Position numbers and translations under genes: made by a program | Notes under the pieces: generated by a model | The model's database searches: none | Told to the model about the DNA's origin: nothing | What the model saw: the letters and a program-made list of their open reading frames with translations, nothing else | In this document: in pieces, positions 27,867 to 35,416 of the stretch | How positions within the stretch are numbered: the first letter of the stretch is position 1 | Layout: every line of letters begins with the position of its first letter | Source of the DNA: Streptomyces sp. TP-A0356 | Lineage (GTDB): Bacteria > Actinomycetota > Actinomycetes > Streptomycetales > Streptomycetaceae | Assembly: GCF_001417775.1 (NCBI RefSeq) | Contig: NZ_BBZJ01000016.1 | Span: 62,001 to 126,000 of the forward strand | Length of the DNA stretch: 64,000 bases | Reading direction: 5' to 3'

Positions 27867-29092
27867 CGGCCTGCCCCGTCGGCGCGGTCGAGGTCGGCGC
27901 GGAGCACGCCCGCCACGTGGCGGATCAACGCGATCAGGTCCGGGCAGTACACGGAGGGGTTGAGGTAGCCGTTGCCGGCGCGGTAGCGGTGGGGGTAGTG
28001 GCCGCCGCCGCAGATGCCGCCCACGGGGCAGGCACGGCACTGTGCCGCCAGCCCTCTCGCCGCCAGTTGGCGGGCCACGACTCCCGGATGGTCCAGCAGC
28101 GCGTCGAACGCATGACGGTGGACGTCGAGACCGGTGCGATCGGCCCCTTCGTACGCCGACTTGAGCTGGTCGGAGAGCGTGAGTGCGCCGTCCGTGTCCA
28201 CGACTGCGAGCTGGGACGGTGCCCCGCCGATGGTCTCGGTGCGGGTGACGCCGCCGAGCAGCAGGTCGAGGATCGATTCGAAGAACGCGATGCGCACCGG
28301 CGGCCCGGGGGCGTGATACCAGCGGTCGAAGACGGTGGCGAGCCACTGGCCGTATGGAGTGCGGGAGGGGTCGGCGGTGCGCCCCGGCGGCCTGTCCGTC
28401 CAGTTGCCGAGGGGCAGCAGGAGGCGGATCGCCGGTGGGTCGTACGACAGCAGGTGCTCGTAGGTGGCGAGCGGGTCGGCGGTGACGTCGACGGTGCACA
28501 GGATCCCGGCCCAGACGTCGCGGTGCTCCGGGGCGGCGAGACGGCGCAGGGCGGCGGAGACCCGGGCGTGGCTGCCGCGTCCGGCGTGGTCGCGGCGGGC
28601 GAGGTCGTGGACCTCGGGAGTGCCGTCGAGGCTGACCGCGATCCGTATGCCCTCCTGGTGGCACAGGCGCAGTACGTCGTCGTCGAGGAGGGTGCCGTTG
28701 GTCTGGACGACGACTTCGGCATCGGTTCCCGCGGGAAGGCGGTCGCGCAGGGCGCGGCTGAGGCCACGCAGCAGGGGCACTCCGGCGAGCAGGGGCTCAC
28801 CGCCGTGGAGGATCGCCCGCAGGGAGGCCGGGCGGTGGCGCTCGGCGTGTTCGGCGATCCGCCGGCACACCTGCTCGGCCGTGGTCTGCGACATGCTGTG
28901 GGGCTGGGCCCGCCACAGCTGGTCGGCGGCCTCGTACACATAGCAGTACGTGCAGGCCAGATTGCAGCGACTGTGCACCTTGATCACGAACTCCCGGAAG
29001 GCGAGCGGGCGTTGCCCGGCCGCGCGGAGGGCCGCGACATCGAGGAGGTCGTCGGGCCACTGGCCGCGCGCTGCGCCGACCGGCGGGGTCAC
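27863..29092 (-). CDS. fxsB: FxsB-family radical SAM/SPASM peptide maturase
   Basis: A 409-residue radical SAM enzyme. The [4Fe-4S]-SAM motif is KVHSRCNLACTYCYVYE (Cys43, Cys47, Cys50), followed by ILHGGEPLL and the VVQTNGTLL strand. A C-terminal SPASM-type cysteine set is present (AQCRACPVGGICGGG and a later SVYCPDL). Enzymes of the Xye/Grr/Fxs groups join an aromatic side chain to the beta carbon two residues later, making a strained three-residue cyclophane. The likely substrate is the product of the overlapping upstream gene (GTGA overlap). The residues cross-linked here are inferred, not seen. Confidence 0.85.
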   Translation of the reverse strand: MTPPVGAARGQWPDDLLDVAALRAAGQRPLAFREFVIKVHSRCNLACTYCYVYEAADQLWRAQPHSMSQTTAEQVCRRIAEHAERHRPASLRAILHGGEPLLAGVPLLRGLSRALRDRLPAGTDAEVVVQTNGTLLDDDVLRLCHQEGIRIAVSLDGTPEVHDLARRDHAGRGSHARVSAALRRLAAPEHRDVWAGILCTVDVTADPLATYEHLLSYDPPAIRLLLPLGNWTDRPPGRTADPSRTPYGQWLATVFDRWYHAPGPPVRIAFFESILDLLLGGVTRTETIGGAPSQLAVVDTDGALTLSDQLKSAYEGADRTGLDVHRHAFDALLDHPGVVARQLAARGLAAQCRACPVGGICGGGHYPHRYRAGNGYLNPSVYCPDLIALIRHVAGVLRADLDRADGAGR

Positions 29093-29301
29093 GGCGTGGA
29101 GGTGGCGAGCCGGCCGGGACCCTCGGAGGAGTCGCCCCCCGAGTCGTAGGCGGCCACCGGCACCTCCTCGCCGGCCAGGTGGCGCAGCACGCGGTGCAGC
29201 GCCGCGGACAGCGCCGAGTCGGTGCCTTCCAGGATCTCCTCCAGGGGAAGCCCGGTCAGATCCGGCATGTCCGCGCTGCGCTCCCCTCCCCCGATGGGCA
29301 T
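29089..29301 (-). CDS. fxsA: FxsA-like RiPP precursor with internal YDS motif
   Basis: A 70-residue peptide directly upstream of fxsB, overlapping it by 4 nt. The leader-like part is LTGLPLEEILEGTDSALSAA then LHRVLRHLAGEE, a helical segment typical of FxSxx-COOH precursors. The canonical precursors end exactly at F-x-S-x-x. Here the matching place is VPVAAYDSGG with Tyr52-Asp53-Ser54, and 14 more residues follow (DSSEGPGRLATSTP). So the aromatic is Tyr and the motif is internal. ATG 29301 is favoured by AGGGGGG 9 nt upstream; ATG 29268 is an alternative. The product would be a Tyr-Ser cyclophane if FxsB accepts it, which is inference. Confidence 0.7.
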   Translation of the reverse strand: MPIGGGERSADMPDLTGLPLEEILEGTDSALSAALHRVLRHLAGEEVPVAAYDSGGDSSEGPGRLATSTP

Positions 29302-29562
29302 CGCCCTCAACCCCCCTGCCGCTGCCGCCCGATAGCTGTCCACCGAACCGACTTTGAGGATAACCACAGGAACGTGGGCAGGTCAGCCCGCGATTCGGGC
29401 GCGGCCGGCAGGTTCCGCTGGGATGTGTGGGCAGCCGAGTGAGGCGACGTCACCGCCCGCCGGCCTCGCCGCATCTCCCCCACGGCGCGGCGCCGTTGAC
29501 CTTGCCCCGGTCGACCGTCACGCTCTCAGAGGGGCAAGTCGTCGGCCGGCGGGAGTATGCGG
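29302..29562. other. Divergent intergenic region between fxsA and the ClC gene
   Basis: About 260 bp. It is less GC-rich than its neighbours around 29330-29375 (TTTGAGGATAACC), where the RiPP operon promoter probably lies on the minus strand. I could not define -35/-10 boxes with confidence. No gene is visible. Confidence 0.4.
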
Positions 29563-31101
29563 GTGAATGCGGGGTCGCGTGGTACGGGGATGGGTTCGCG
29601 GCGCCGGTCGTTACGGTCCTGGGCCGCGCGGCTGCTGCCGGTGGACGGCGCGGACGACTCACTGGCCCGCTGGGTCGGACCGGCCGTCCTCATCGGCGTC
29701 GTGGCGGGGTTGGGGGCGGCGGCGCTCTTCGGGCTGCTGCACCTGTGTACCGGCTGGTTGCTGGAGTCGGTGGCCGGTTACCGGCCCTACCGGACCTCGG
29801 CGGAGGGCGGTTTCCGTACCGTGACGGGGTCCGACTGGCCGTGGCTGGTGCCTCTGGTGGCGGCCGGCGGTGCCTTGGTCGCAACGGTGTTCGCGCTGTG
29901 GCTGGCGCCGGAAGCGCGCGGTCACGGCACGGATGCCGCCATCGCGGCCGCGCACAACGACCCGGCGGGCATGCGAGGCCGGGTGACGGTGGTCAAGCTC
30001 GTGGCCTCGGCCCTCACCATCGGCTCGGGCGGCTCGGGCGGCACGGAGGGACCGGCCGCGCAGATCTCGGCGGCCTTCGGTTCCGTCATCGCCCGGCGCA
30101 CCGGCATGTCGCGCGAACAGGCGCGTACGGCCCTGGTGATCGGGCTCGCGGCTGGTGTGGGCGCGATCTTCAACGCTCCGCTCGGCGGGGCGCTGCTCGG
30201 GGCGGAGCTGCTGTACCGCAGGGGAATGGACGCCCGCGTGCTGCCGAAGGCCCTGATCGCCTCGGTCGCGGGTTGGCTGGTGTTCGGCGCCTGCCACGGG
30301 TTCGCGCCGGTGCTGGGCTCGCCCCCGCATGCGGCGGTGGGCGGCGTGGGCGGGTTCGCCCTGGTTGCGCTGGTGGGACTCGCCGCGGGGGCCGCCGGAC
30401 GGCTGTACACGGCGTGCTTCTACGCCGTGCACACGCGGGTGGAGGCCCGGGCGCGCAGGCTGGCCGCCCGGATCATGACGCCGACGGTCGCCGCACTGCT
30501 GGTGGGCGGGCTCGGGCTGCTGGTACCGGGGGTACTGGGCACCGGCTATGGCCTGATGGAGGCGTTCACGTCGCGGCAGATCCTGCTGGACCTGCCGCTG
30601 GTCGTGGTCCTGGCGATTCCGGTGGCGAAGATCGTGGGCACGGCACTGACGGTCGGCTCGGGCGGCTCGGGCGGCATCTTCGGGCCGTGCATGGTGGTGG
30701 GCGCCGGTGTGGGAGCGGCGCTGTGGCGCCTGGCCGAGCCGCTCGGGGTGGCTCCCCACAGCCCGATCGTGCCGGTGGCGGTGGGAATGGCGGCCTGTCT
30801 GGGCTCGGTGGCGCACGCGCCGCTCGGGGTCTTGGTGATGGTGGCGGAGATGCTGGGGGACGCGTCCCTCCTCGGCCCGGGCGCTCTGGCGGTGATGTGC
30901 GCGCGGGCGGTGACCGGCGGTGTGACGCTGTACCGAAGCCAGCTGGACCAGGTCGAGGACGAGTCCGACCGCAGGCCGGGGCCTCCGCACCAGGGCGGCG
31001 TGACGGCACAGAAGCACCGCGCGGTGCTGGCTCCCGTGCGCCGTGAGCCGTCCGGTCCCGACCCGGTGGCGATCACGTCGACGGATCCGGTGTGCGACTG
31101 A
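29563..31101 (+). CDS. ClC family chloride channel/antiporter
   Basis: A 512-residue membrane protein with the ClC fold (about 10-12 hydrophobic segments from residue 38 to 455). Selectivity motifs are GSGGSGGTEGPAAQ, where Glu162 matches the gating glutamate of ClC exchangers, and GSGGSGGIFGPCMVVG in the second half. The inverted-repeat architecture is visible in the paired GSGGSGG motifs. A hydrophilic tail of about 50 residues follows, with no CBS domain. GTG 29563 has GGGAG 7 nt upstream and is preferred over ATG 29557. The 3' end overlaps the convergent Trypco1-like gene by 29 bp. Confidence 0.88.
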   Translation: MNAGSRGTGMGSRRRSLRSWAARLLPVDGADDSLARWVGPAVLIGVVAGLGAAALFGLLHLCTGWLLESVAGYRPYRTSAEGGFRTVTGSDWPWLVPLVAAGGALVATVFALWLAPEARGHGTDAAIAAAHNDPAGMRGRVTVVKLVASALTIGSGGSGGTEGPAAQISAAFGSVIARRTGMSREQARTALVIGLAAGVGAIFNAPLGGALLGAELLYRRGMDARVLPKALIASVAGWLVFGACHGFAPVLGSPPHAAVGGVGGFALVALVGLAAGAAGRLYTACFYAVHTRVEARARRLAARIMTPTVAALLVGGLGLLVPGVLGTGYGLMEAFTSRQILLDLPLVVVLAIPVAKIVGTALTVGSGGSGGIFGPCMVVGAGVGAALWRLAEPLGVAPHSPIVPVAVGMAACLGSVAHAPLGVLVMVAEMLGDASLLGPGALAVMCARAVTGGVTLYRSQLDQVEDESDRRPGPPHQGGVTAQKHRAVLAPVRREPSGPDPVAITSTDPVCD

Positions 31102-31504
31102 GCCCGGCCCGTTCCCCCTCTTTCTCGTCCTCCTCGTCGTGCTCGTCGTGCTCGTCGTGCTCGTCGTGCTCCCCCGCCAGGGACCCCCTCTCCCACACCA
31201 CCTTCACCTTCAGGTGGCCCTCCATGCCCGTCCGCGCGATGACCGCGCCCGCCTCCACGCTGAACTTCACGCCGAACTCCAGCTCCACGGTCGACGGCGA
31301 CCTCGGCATCGAGGTGATCCGGTCGAGGGTGCGGCCCGCCACGTCGCGGATCTGGTCGAGGCCCGTCTCGAACCCGTCCACCGCCGTCGGCGGGACCCCG
31401 CCGCGCCGCCGGACCCGCTCCACTCCGGAATCGTCGTCGTCCAGTTCCACGTACACCCCGGCGGAACCCCCGCCCAGTTCGAACCGCACCAGTTCGTCGG
31501 CCAT
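31073..31504 (-). CDS. Trypco1-like (CU044_2847 family) protein with HDE repeats
   Basis: A 143-residue protein. Residues 1-110 match the trypsin-co-occurring domain pattern: an opening strand LVRFELGGGSAGVYVELDD, then VDGFETGLDQIRDVAGRTLD, then VELEFGVKFSVEAGAVIA ending GHLKVKVVWERG. The C-terminus is a strongly acidic His/Asp/Glu run built from four HDE units (31133-31168) that look metal-binding. The family name comes from its frequent linkage to trypsin-like effectors, and such an effector lies 12 kb away. ATG 31504 has GGGGGAG upstream. The tail overlaps the ClC gene end to end by 29 bp. Confidence 0.65.
   Translation of the reverse strand: MADELVRFELGGGSAGVYVELDDDDSGVERVRRRGGVPPTAVDGFETGLDQIRDVAGRTLDRITSMPRSPSTVELEFGVKFSVEAGAVIARTGMEGHLKVKVVWERGSLAGEHDEHDEHDEHDEEDEKEGERAGLSRTPDPST
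31133..31168. repeat. 9-bp tandem repeat (four copies) in Trypco1-like gene
   Basis: CTCGTCGTG is repeated exactly four times. On the minus strand it encodes His-Asp-Glu each time, so copy-number change would keep the reading frame. Confidence 0.9.
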
Positions 31505-31660
31505 GAACTCCCCCTCGTCCTACGGCGCTCGGCCCTGGCCTCACGGACCGTCAATGCGGGCACGTACCCTTCTGACGCCTCATCCGAACGACCGGATCGG
31601 CGCCGGACCGGTGACCGGGGTCCGCGCCGCTCGGACGCCCCCAGGACCTAGGCTGTGGCC

Positions 31661-31879
31661 ATGGACGATGCGTCGATGGTGGGCTTGATGGGGCGTGTCA
31701 CCGGTACCGTCGGGCCCGGGCTGGTCGGCGAGGTGATCGTCCGTGTGCGCGGCGGCGCCGAGCACTTCCTGGCGTATCCCGCCGACGGGAAGACCCGCAT
31801 GGAGCGCGGCACGGTGGTGATGGTGGTGGAGCACCTGCCGCCCCGGACCGTGTACGTCGAGGCGGCATACGACAGTTGA
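31661..31879 (+). CDS. NfeD-like small protein upstream of flotillin
   Basis: A 72-residue protein of beta-rich, OB-fold type: LMGRVTGTVGPGLVGEVIV then TVVMVVEHLPPRTVYVEAAY. There is no membrane segment, so it resembles the isolated C-terminal domain of NfeD. NfeD partners bind SPFH/flotillin proteins, and a flotillin gene begins 134 bp downstream on the same strand. ATG 31661 has TAGGCT ending 6 nt upstream and no Shine-Dalgarno sequence, so it may be leaderless; GTG 31655 is the alternative start. Confidence 0.65.
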   Translation: MDDASMVGLMGRVTGTVGPGLVGEVIVRVRGGAEHFLAYPADGKTRMERGTVVMVVEHLPPRTVYVEAAYDS

Positions 31880-32013
31880 GTCGGTCTCTGCGCAGGTGAG
31901 AGCCGTACGCGTCAAGATTGCAACAAGGATCCGTCAGCGTCTTCACCCCGGGGTTGCACGGGCGCAGACTCGCCTTCGTTCGGTGCCGACCCGGCACCAG
32001 GCAAAGGGGGCGT

Positions 32014-33501
32014 ATGCCGATGGTCATCGGCGTCGTCGCGGGGGCAGTCGTCCTCGCGCTGGTCTTCATCGTTGTGGTCTTCAAGCTCATGTGGCGTGTC
32101 GCGGAGCCCAACGAAGCACTGATCATCTCCGGTTCGAAGCATCGGACCGAGGGTCTCGAAGAAGGCATGGGTTTCCGCATCGTCACGGGGCGCGGCACGC
32201 TGGTTGTGCCGGGTGTGCAGGCGGTGCGCAAGCTCTCGCTCGACCTGAACGAGACCGAACTGCACGTGGACTGCGTGACCCACCAGGGCATTCCGCTGAA
32301 GGTGCGGGGCGTGGTCATCTTCAAGGTGGGCGACGACTTCGTGTCGATCGCCAACGCGGCCCGCCGCTTCCTCGACCAGCAGAGGCTGATGTCGGAGCGC
32401 GTGCACAACGTGTTCGCCGGTCATCTGCGCTCGATCGTGGGCGGGTTGACGGTCGAGGACATGATCCGCGACCGGGAGAAGCTCACCGGGCAGACCCGGG
32501 CCGCCTGTGGCACGGAGATGGAGAAGCTGGGCCTGATCGTCGACTCGCTGCAGATCCACGAGATCGAGGACCCGACCGGTTACATCCAGAACCTGGCCGC
32601 GCCGCACGCGGCGGCGGTGCAGCGGGACGCGCGCATCGCGCAGGCGGAGGCGAATCGTCTCGCCACCGAGGCGGAGCAGCAGTCGTTCGCGCGGATGGCG
32701 GAGGCGACGCGGGACAGTGAGATCCTGCAGGCCGGCTACCAGGCCGAGCGCGACAAGGCGGCCGCCAAGGCCCGCCAGGCCGGTCCGCTCGCCGACGCCG
32801 GGGCCCGTCAGGAGGTCGTGGTGCAGGAGACGCGGGTCGCGGAGCTGGAGGCGCACCGCCGCGAGCAGCAGCTCCAGGCGGACGTCCGCAAGCCCGCGGA
32901 CGCGAGGGCGTACGAGAAGCGCACGCTGGCCGAGGCCGAGCGTGACGCACGGATCTCGGCGGCGCAGGCCAAGGCGAAGGAGACCGAACTGGCGGCGGCG
33001 GCCGAGGCGACCCGGGTGAAGACGGCCGCGGGCGCCGAGGCCGAGTCGACCAAGACGCGCGGTGCCGCCGCCGCACAGGCGACCCGGGCCACCGGTGAGG
33101 CCGAGGCCGCGGCCGCCCAGGCGAAGGGTCTGGCCGATGCCGAGGCTACCCGTGCCAAGGGCCTGGCGGAGGCGGAGGCCATCAAGGCGCGCGCCGCGGC
33201 CCTCGCGGAGAACCAGGAGGCCGTGGTCGCCCAGCAACTCGCCGAGAAGTGGCCGGAGATCGTCCGGGCGGGCGCGTCGGCCTTCGGCAACGTCGACAAC
33301 ATGGTGCTGCTCAACGGGGCGGACGGCATGGGCGAGATGTTCGCCAAGGCACTGACGATGGGCGGCACCGGCCTGGGACTCGCACGTCAGCTGCTGTCCT
33401 CGATGAACCCGAACGGGGCGCCGGCGAACACGGGCGCCGGGCTCAACGGGTTCGTGCCCCCGCGCCCGGAGAAGGTGGCGGTGGAGAAGGACGAGGGGTG
33501 A
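32014..33501 (+). CDS. Flotillin/SPFH domain protein
   Basis: A 495-residue SPFH protein. One N-terminal membrane segment (VIGVVAGAVVLALVFIVVVF, residues about 3-22) is followed by the SPFH domain (EPNEALIISG, LSLDLNETELHVDCVTHQGI, LRSIVGGLTVEDMI). Then comes a long Ala/Glu/Arg coiled coil (about 205-420), and a C-terminal FGNVDNMVLLNGADGMGEMF typical of flotillins. It assembles into membrane microdomain scaffolds. ATG 32014 is supported by AAAGGGGG. The preceding NfeD-like gene is the usual partner. A strong terminator follows 28 bp after the stop. Confidence 0.88.
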   Translation: MPMVIGVVAGAVVLALVFIVVVFKLMWRVAEPNEALIISGSKHRTEGLEEGMGFRIVTGRGTLVVPGVQAVRKLSLDLNETELHVDCVTHQGIPLKVRGVVIFKVGDDFVSIANAARRFLDQQRLMSERVHNVFAGHLRSIVGGLTVEDMIRDREKLTGQTRAACGTEMEKLGLIVDSLQIHEIEDPTGYIQNLAAPHAAAVQRDARIAQAEANRLATEAEQQSFARMAEATRDSEILQAGYQAERDKAAAKARQAGPLADAGARQEVVVQETRVAELEAHRREQQLQADVRKPADARAYEKRTLAEAERDARISAAQAKAKETELAAAAEATRVKTAAGAEAESTKTRGAAAAQATRATGEAEAAAAQAKGLADAEATRAKGLAEAEAIKARAAALAENQEAVVAQQLAEKWPEIVRAGASAFGNVDNMVLLNGADGMGEMFAKALTMGGTGLGLARQLLSSMNPNGAPANTGAGLNGFVPPRPEKVAVEKDEG

Positions 33502-33529
33502 GCCCCTGGCGGTGAGCCGCTGAGCATCG

Positions 33530-33573
33530 AGGCTCCGGGCGTACGGGACTCGGCTCCCGTACGCCTGGAGCCT
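33530..33573 (+). terminator. Terminator hairpin after flotillin gene
   Basis: AGGCTCC...GGCGTACGGGA pairs with TCCCGTACGCC...GGAGCCT around a short loop, giving about 18 paired bases with one mismatch. It begins 28 nt after the flotillin stop codon. Confidence 0.8.
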
Positions 33574-33662
33574 GCCGTGCTCGGCAGCGATGCTCGGTCG
33601 GGGGTGACGGTGCGGCTCGGGAGGGCGCCGGCGAGGCCGGCCAGGACGGCGGCCGGGTCCGG

Positions 33663-33818
33663 CTGTCGGTGGCGTCCTGGGTGGGTCGGCCCGGCTGGCC
33701 GGGTTACGCGGCCTCCAAGGCGGCCCAGTGGTCACTGACCAGTGCGTTGCGCGAGGGTCTGCGCGAGCAGGGCACCCTCGTGGTCGCGGGCCTGAATGGG
33801 AGTCCGATCAAGCCGCGG
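33663..33818 (+). pseudogene. Short-chain dehydrogenase remnant
   Basis: About 50 codons read SVASWVGRPGWPG followed by YAASKAAQWSLTSALREGL and REQGTLV, the active-site region of an SDR enzyme (Tyr-x3-Lys at the YAASK). The N-terminal cofactor domain is absent, and the frame runs on into non-homologous Arg/Pro-rich sequence. It is a fragment of a lost gene between the flotillin terminator and the GPP34 gene. Confidence 0.65.
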
Positions 33819-33836
33819 CCGCGTGGGCGGCCCGTG

Positions 33837-34442
33837 TCAGGGGCCCCTCCAGATGTTGTCGAAGGCCGCCTTCTCGATGGCTCGCCGCTGCCGTACCGCT
33901 GTCAGTTCCGTCACGGCGTCGTCGACGGCGCCCAGCACTGTTGTCGCCGCCTCGCCGGCGTCGCTCGGCAGCCCTCCCGCCGGCGTGTCGCGGATGCCGA
34001 TGGTCGTCGCGAGAGTGGCGAGCACGGGCTCCTGGGCGTCCCTTCGGTCCGCCGCCTGCCGACGGGCGGCCGAGTCGGCCAGCACCGCATCGCCGGTCCA
34101 GGCGGGCAGCCAACGGCGGCGCTGCCGCGCGAGCAGCCCTTCCTCCTCGAAGACGGCCAGATACGCCGAGGACAGACCGCGTCCCCTGCGCCACAGCCAG
34201 TCCTCGACCGACTCGTACGGCATCTGCCGAACGAGTGCCGACCCGGCATCGGACACCATGCGGTCGTCCGTCACCGGCGGGTCGCTCGGCACGATGCGAT
34301 CTCCGTCCAGGGTGAGGGCCCGGGCTTCCATCAGGTCGATCAGTTCGGCTCCGGCGAGCGCGAGCGACAGGTCGCCCGGTTCGGCGCGCCGGCCGGGGGC
34401 GGCGTCCATGGCGACGATCAACAAGTCCCGTGCGGTGGTCAT
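33837..34442 (-). CDS. GPP34 family (GOLPH3-like) phosphoprotein
   Basis: A 201-residue, mostly helical protein of the GPP34/VPS74 family. It opens TARDLLIVAMDAAPGR, then LSLALAGAELIDLMEARALTLDGDRIV, described here by its ends; a later segment EDWLWRRGRGLSSAYLAVFE matches the family helix-loop. In yeast and animals GPP34 binds PI4P and glycosyltransferases; the bacterial role is unknown but may be lipid- or membrane-linked. ATG 34442 has GGAG 7 nt upstream, better than an upstream GTG at 34484. It is divergent from the antitoxin/PemK genes. Confidence 0.8.
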   Translation of the reverse strand: MTTARDLLIVAMDAAPGRRAEPGDLSLALAGAELIDLMEARALTLDGDRIVPSDPPVTDDRMVSDAGSALVRQMPYESVEDWLWRRGRGLSSAYLAVFEEEGLLARQRRRWLPAWTGDAVLADSAARRQAADRRDAQEPVLATLATTIGIRDTPAGGLPSDAGEAATTVLGAVDDAVTELTAVRQRRAIEKAAFDNIWRGP

Positions 34443-34689
34443 GCAGGGCTCCACATCAGAGGCGTCAACGGCAACAGGCGTCAACAGCGGTACGCATCCA
34501 TGGCAGTACGTGGCAAAGGGCCGCGCAACAACCCGACGGTAGCGCGGCTCTGCCTGGGACGGCCGGTCGAGCCGTCGCCGCGGCCGGTGCCCGTGGAGGG
34601 CTCGCCGGCCCCCGGATGCACCCTCGGCCCGGGGCCCCGATCCTGGAAGGGAGGAGGACCTGCAAGGAGGCCACTGCTAGGAGGCCATG

Positions 34690-34878
34690 ATGTCCATGAT
34701 GGACAAGCTCAAGCAGCTGCTGAAGGGCCACGAGTCCCATGCCGACAAGGGCATCGACAAGGGCGCGGACGCCGTCGGCGAGAAGGCCGAGGGCCCGTAC
34801 TCCGGTCAGGTCGACAAGGGCCCGGACGCGCTCAGGGAGCAGTTCCGGCAGGACCGGGACAACCCGCCGCAGCCGTAG
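34690..34878 (+). CDS. MT0933-like antitoxin protein
   Basis: A 62-residue, highly charged, Lys/Asp/Gly-rich protein: MDKLKQLLKGHESHADKGID then GADAVGEKAEG and a conserved YSGQVDKGPDALREQF. This is the pattern of the actinobacterial MT0933 (Rv0909-type) antitoxin family. AGGAGG at 34679-34684 favours ATG 34690; ATG 34687 is too close. It lies 82 bp upstream of a PemK/MazF toxin gene on the same strand. The usual toxin partner of this family is not PemK, so the pairing is uncertain. Confidence 0.7.
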   Translation: MSMMDKLKQLLKGHESHADKGIDKGADAVGEKAEGPYSGQVDKGPDALREQFRQDRDNPPQP

Positions 34879-34960
34879 CGCGGCGGCCGCGAGCTGACGC
34901 GGCTTCACCCATCGCGGACCCGCTCGGAGCGTGCCCGCGGTGACGCTCTACGGTGGCCGC

Positions 34961-35407
34961 GTGACTGCCTATACCGATGAAGAAGTTCCCGGCCGCTACG
35001 GCCCCTCCGCGACCACCGAGGCCGACCCTCGCGAGGTGGGCCGGGTGCGGACGGAGTACTCCCCCGCGCACGACGGCGATCCCGACCCGGGCGAGATCGT
35101 CTGGACCTGGGTGCCGTTCGAGGAGAACGACGGGCGCGGCAAGGACCGCCCGGTGCTCGTGGTCGCCCGTGAGGCGTCGGGCACGCTGCTCGCCGTGCAG
35201 TTGTCCAGCAAGCGGCACGAGGGAGACCGGGAGTGGGTGCCGATCGGCAGCGGGCCCTGGGACCGGTCCGGGCGCGACTCCTGGGTGGACGTGGACCGTG
35301 TGCTGCGTCTGCACGAGGCCGGCATGCGGCGTGAGGCGTGCGCGCTGGACCGGATGCGGTTCAACCTCGTGGTGCACCGGCTGCGGGAGCGGTACGGCTG
35401 GAACTGA
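34961..35407 (+). CDS. PemK/MazF family toxin-like protein
   Basis: A 148-residue protein with the PemK/MazF SH3-like core: DPGEIVWTWVPFEENDGRGK, then DRPVLVVARE and LLAVQLSSK. A longer N-terminus (YTDEEVPGRYGPSATTEA) and C-terminal helix are Streptomyces-typical. MazF-type toxins cleave single-stranded RNA, but this subgroup is not well characterized. GTG 34961 is chosen because TACGGT ends 6 nt before it, a leaderless-type promoter; two upstream GTG codons are alternatives. It is convergent with the TIGR02452 gene, 9 bp apart. Confidence 0.75.
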   Translation: MTAYTDEEVPGRYGPSATTEADPREVGRVRTEYSPAHDGDPDPGEIVWTWVPFEENDGRGKDRPVLVVAREASGTLLAVQLSSKRHEGDREWVPIGSGPWDRSGRDSWVDVDRVLRLHEAGMRREACALDRMRFNLVVHRLRERYGWN

Positions 35408-35416
35408 GCGCCGGGG

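Noticed and set aside
29557..29562. ATG 29557 as the ClC start
   Set aside because: GGGAG is only one base from this ATG; GTG 29563 has proper spacing.
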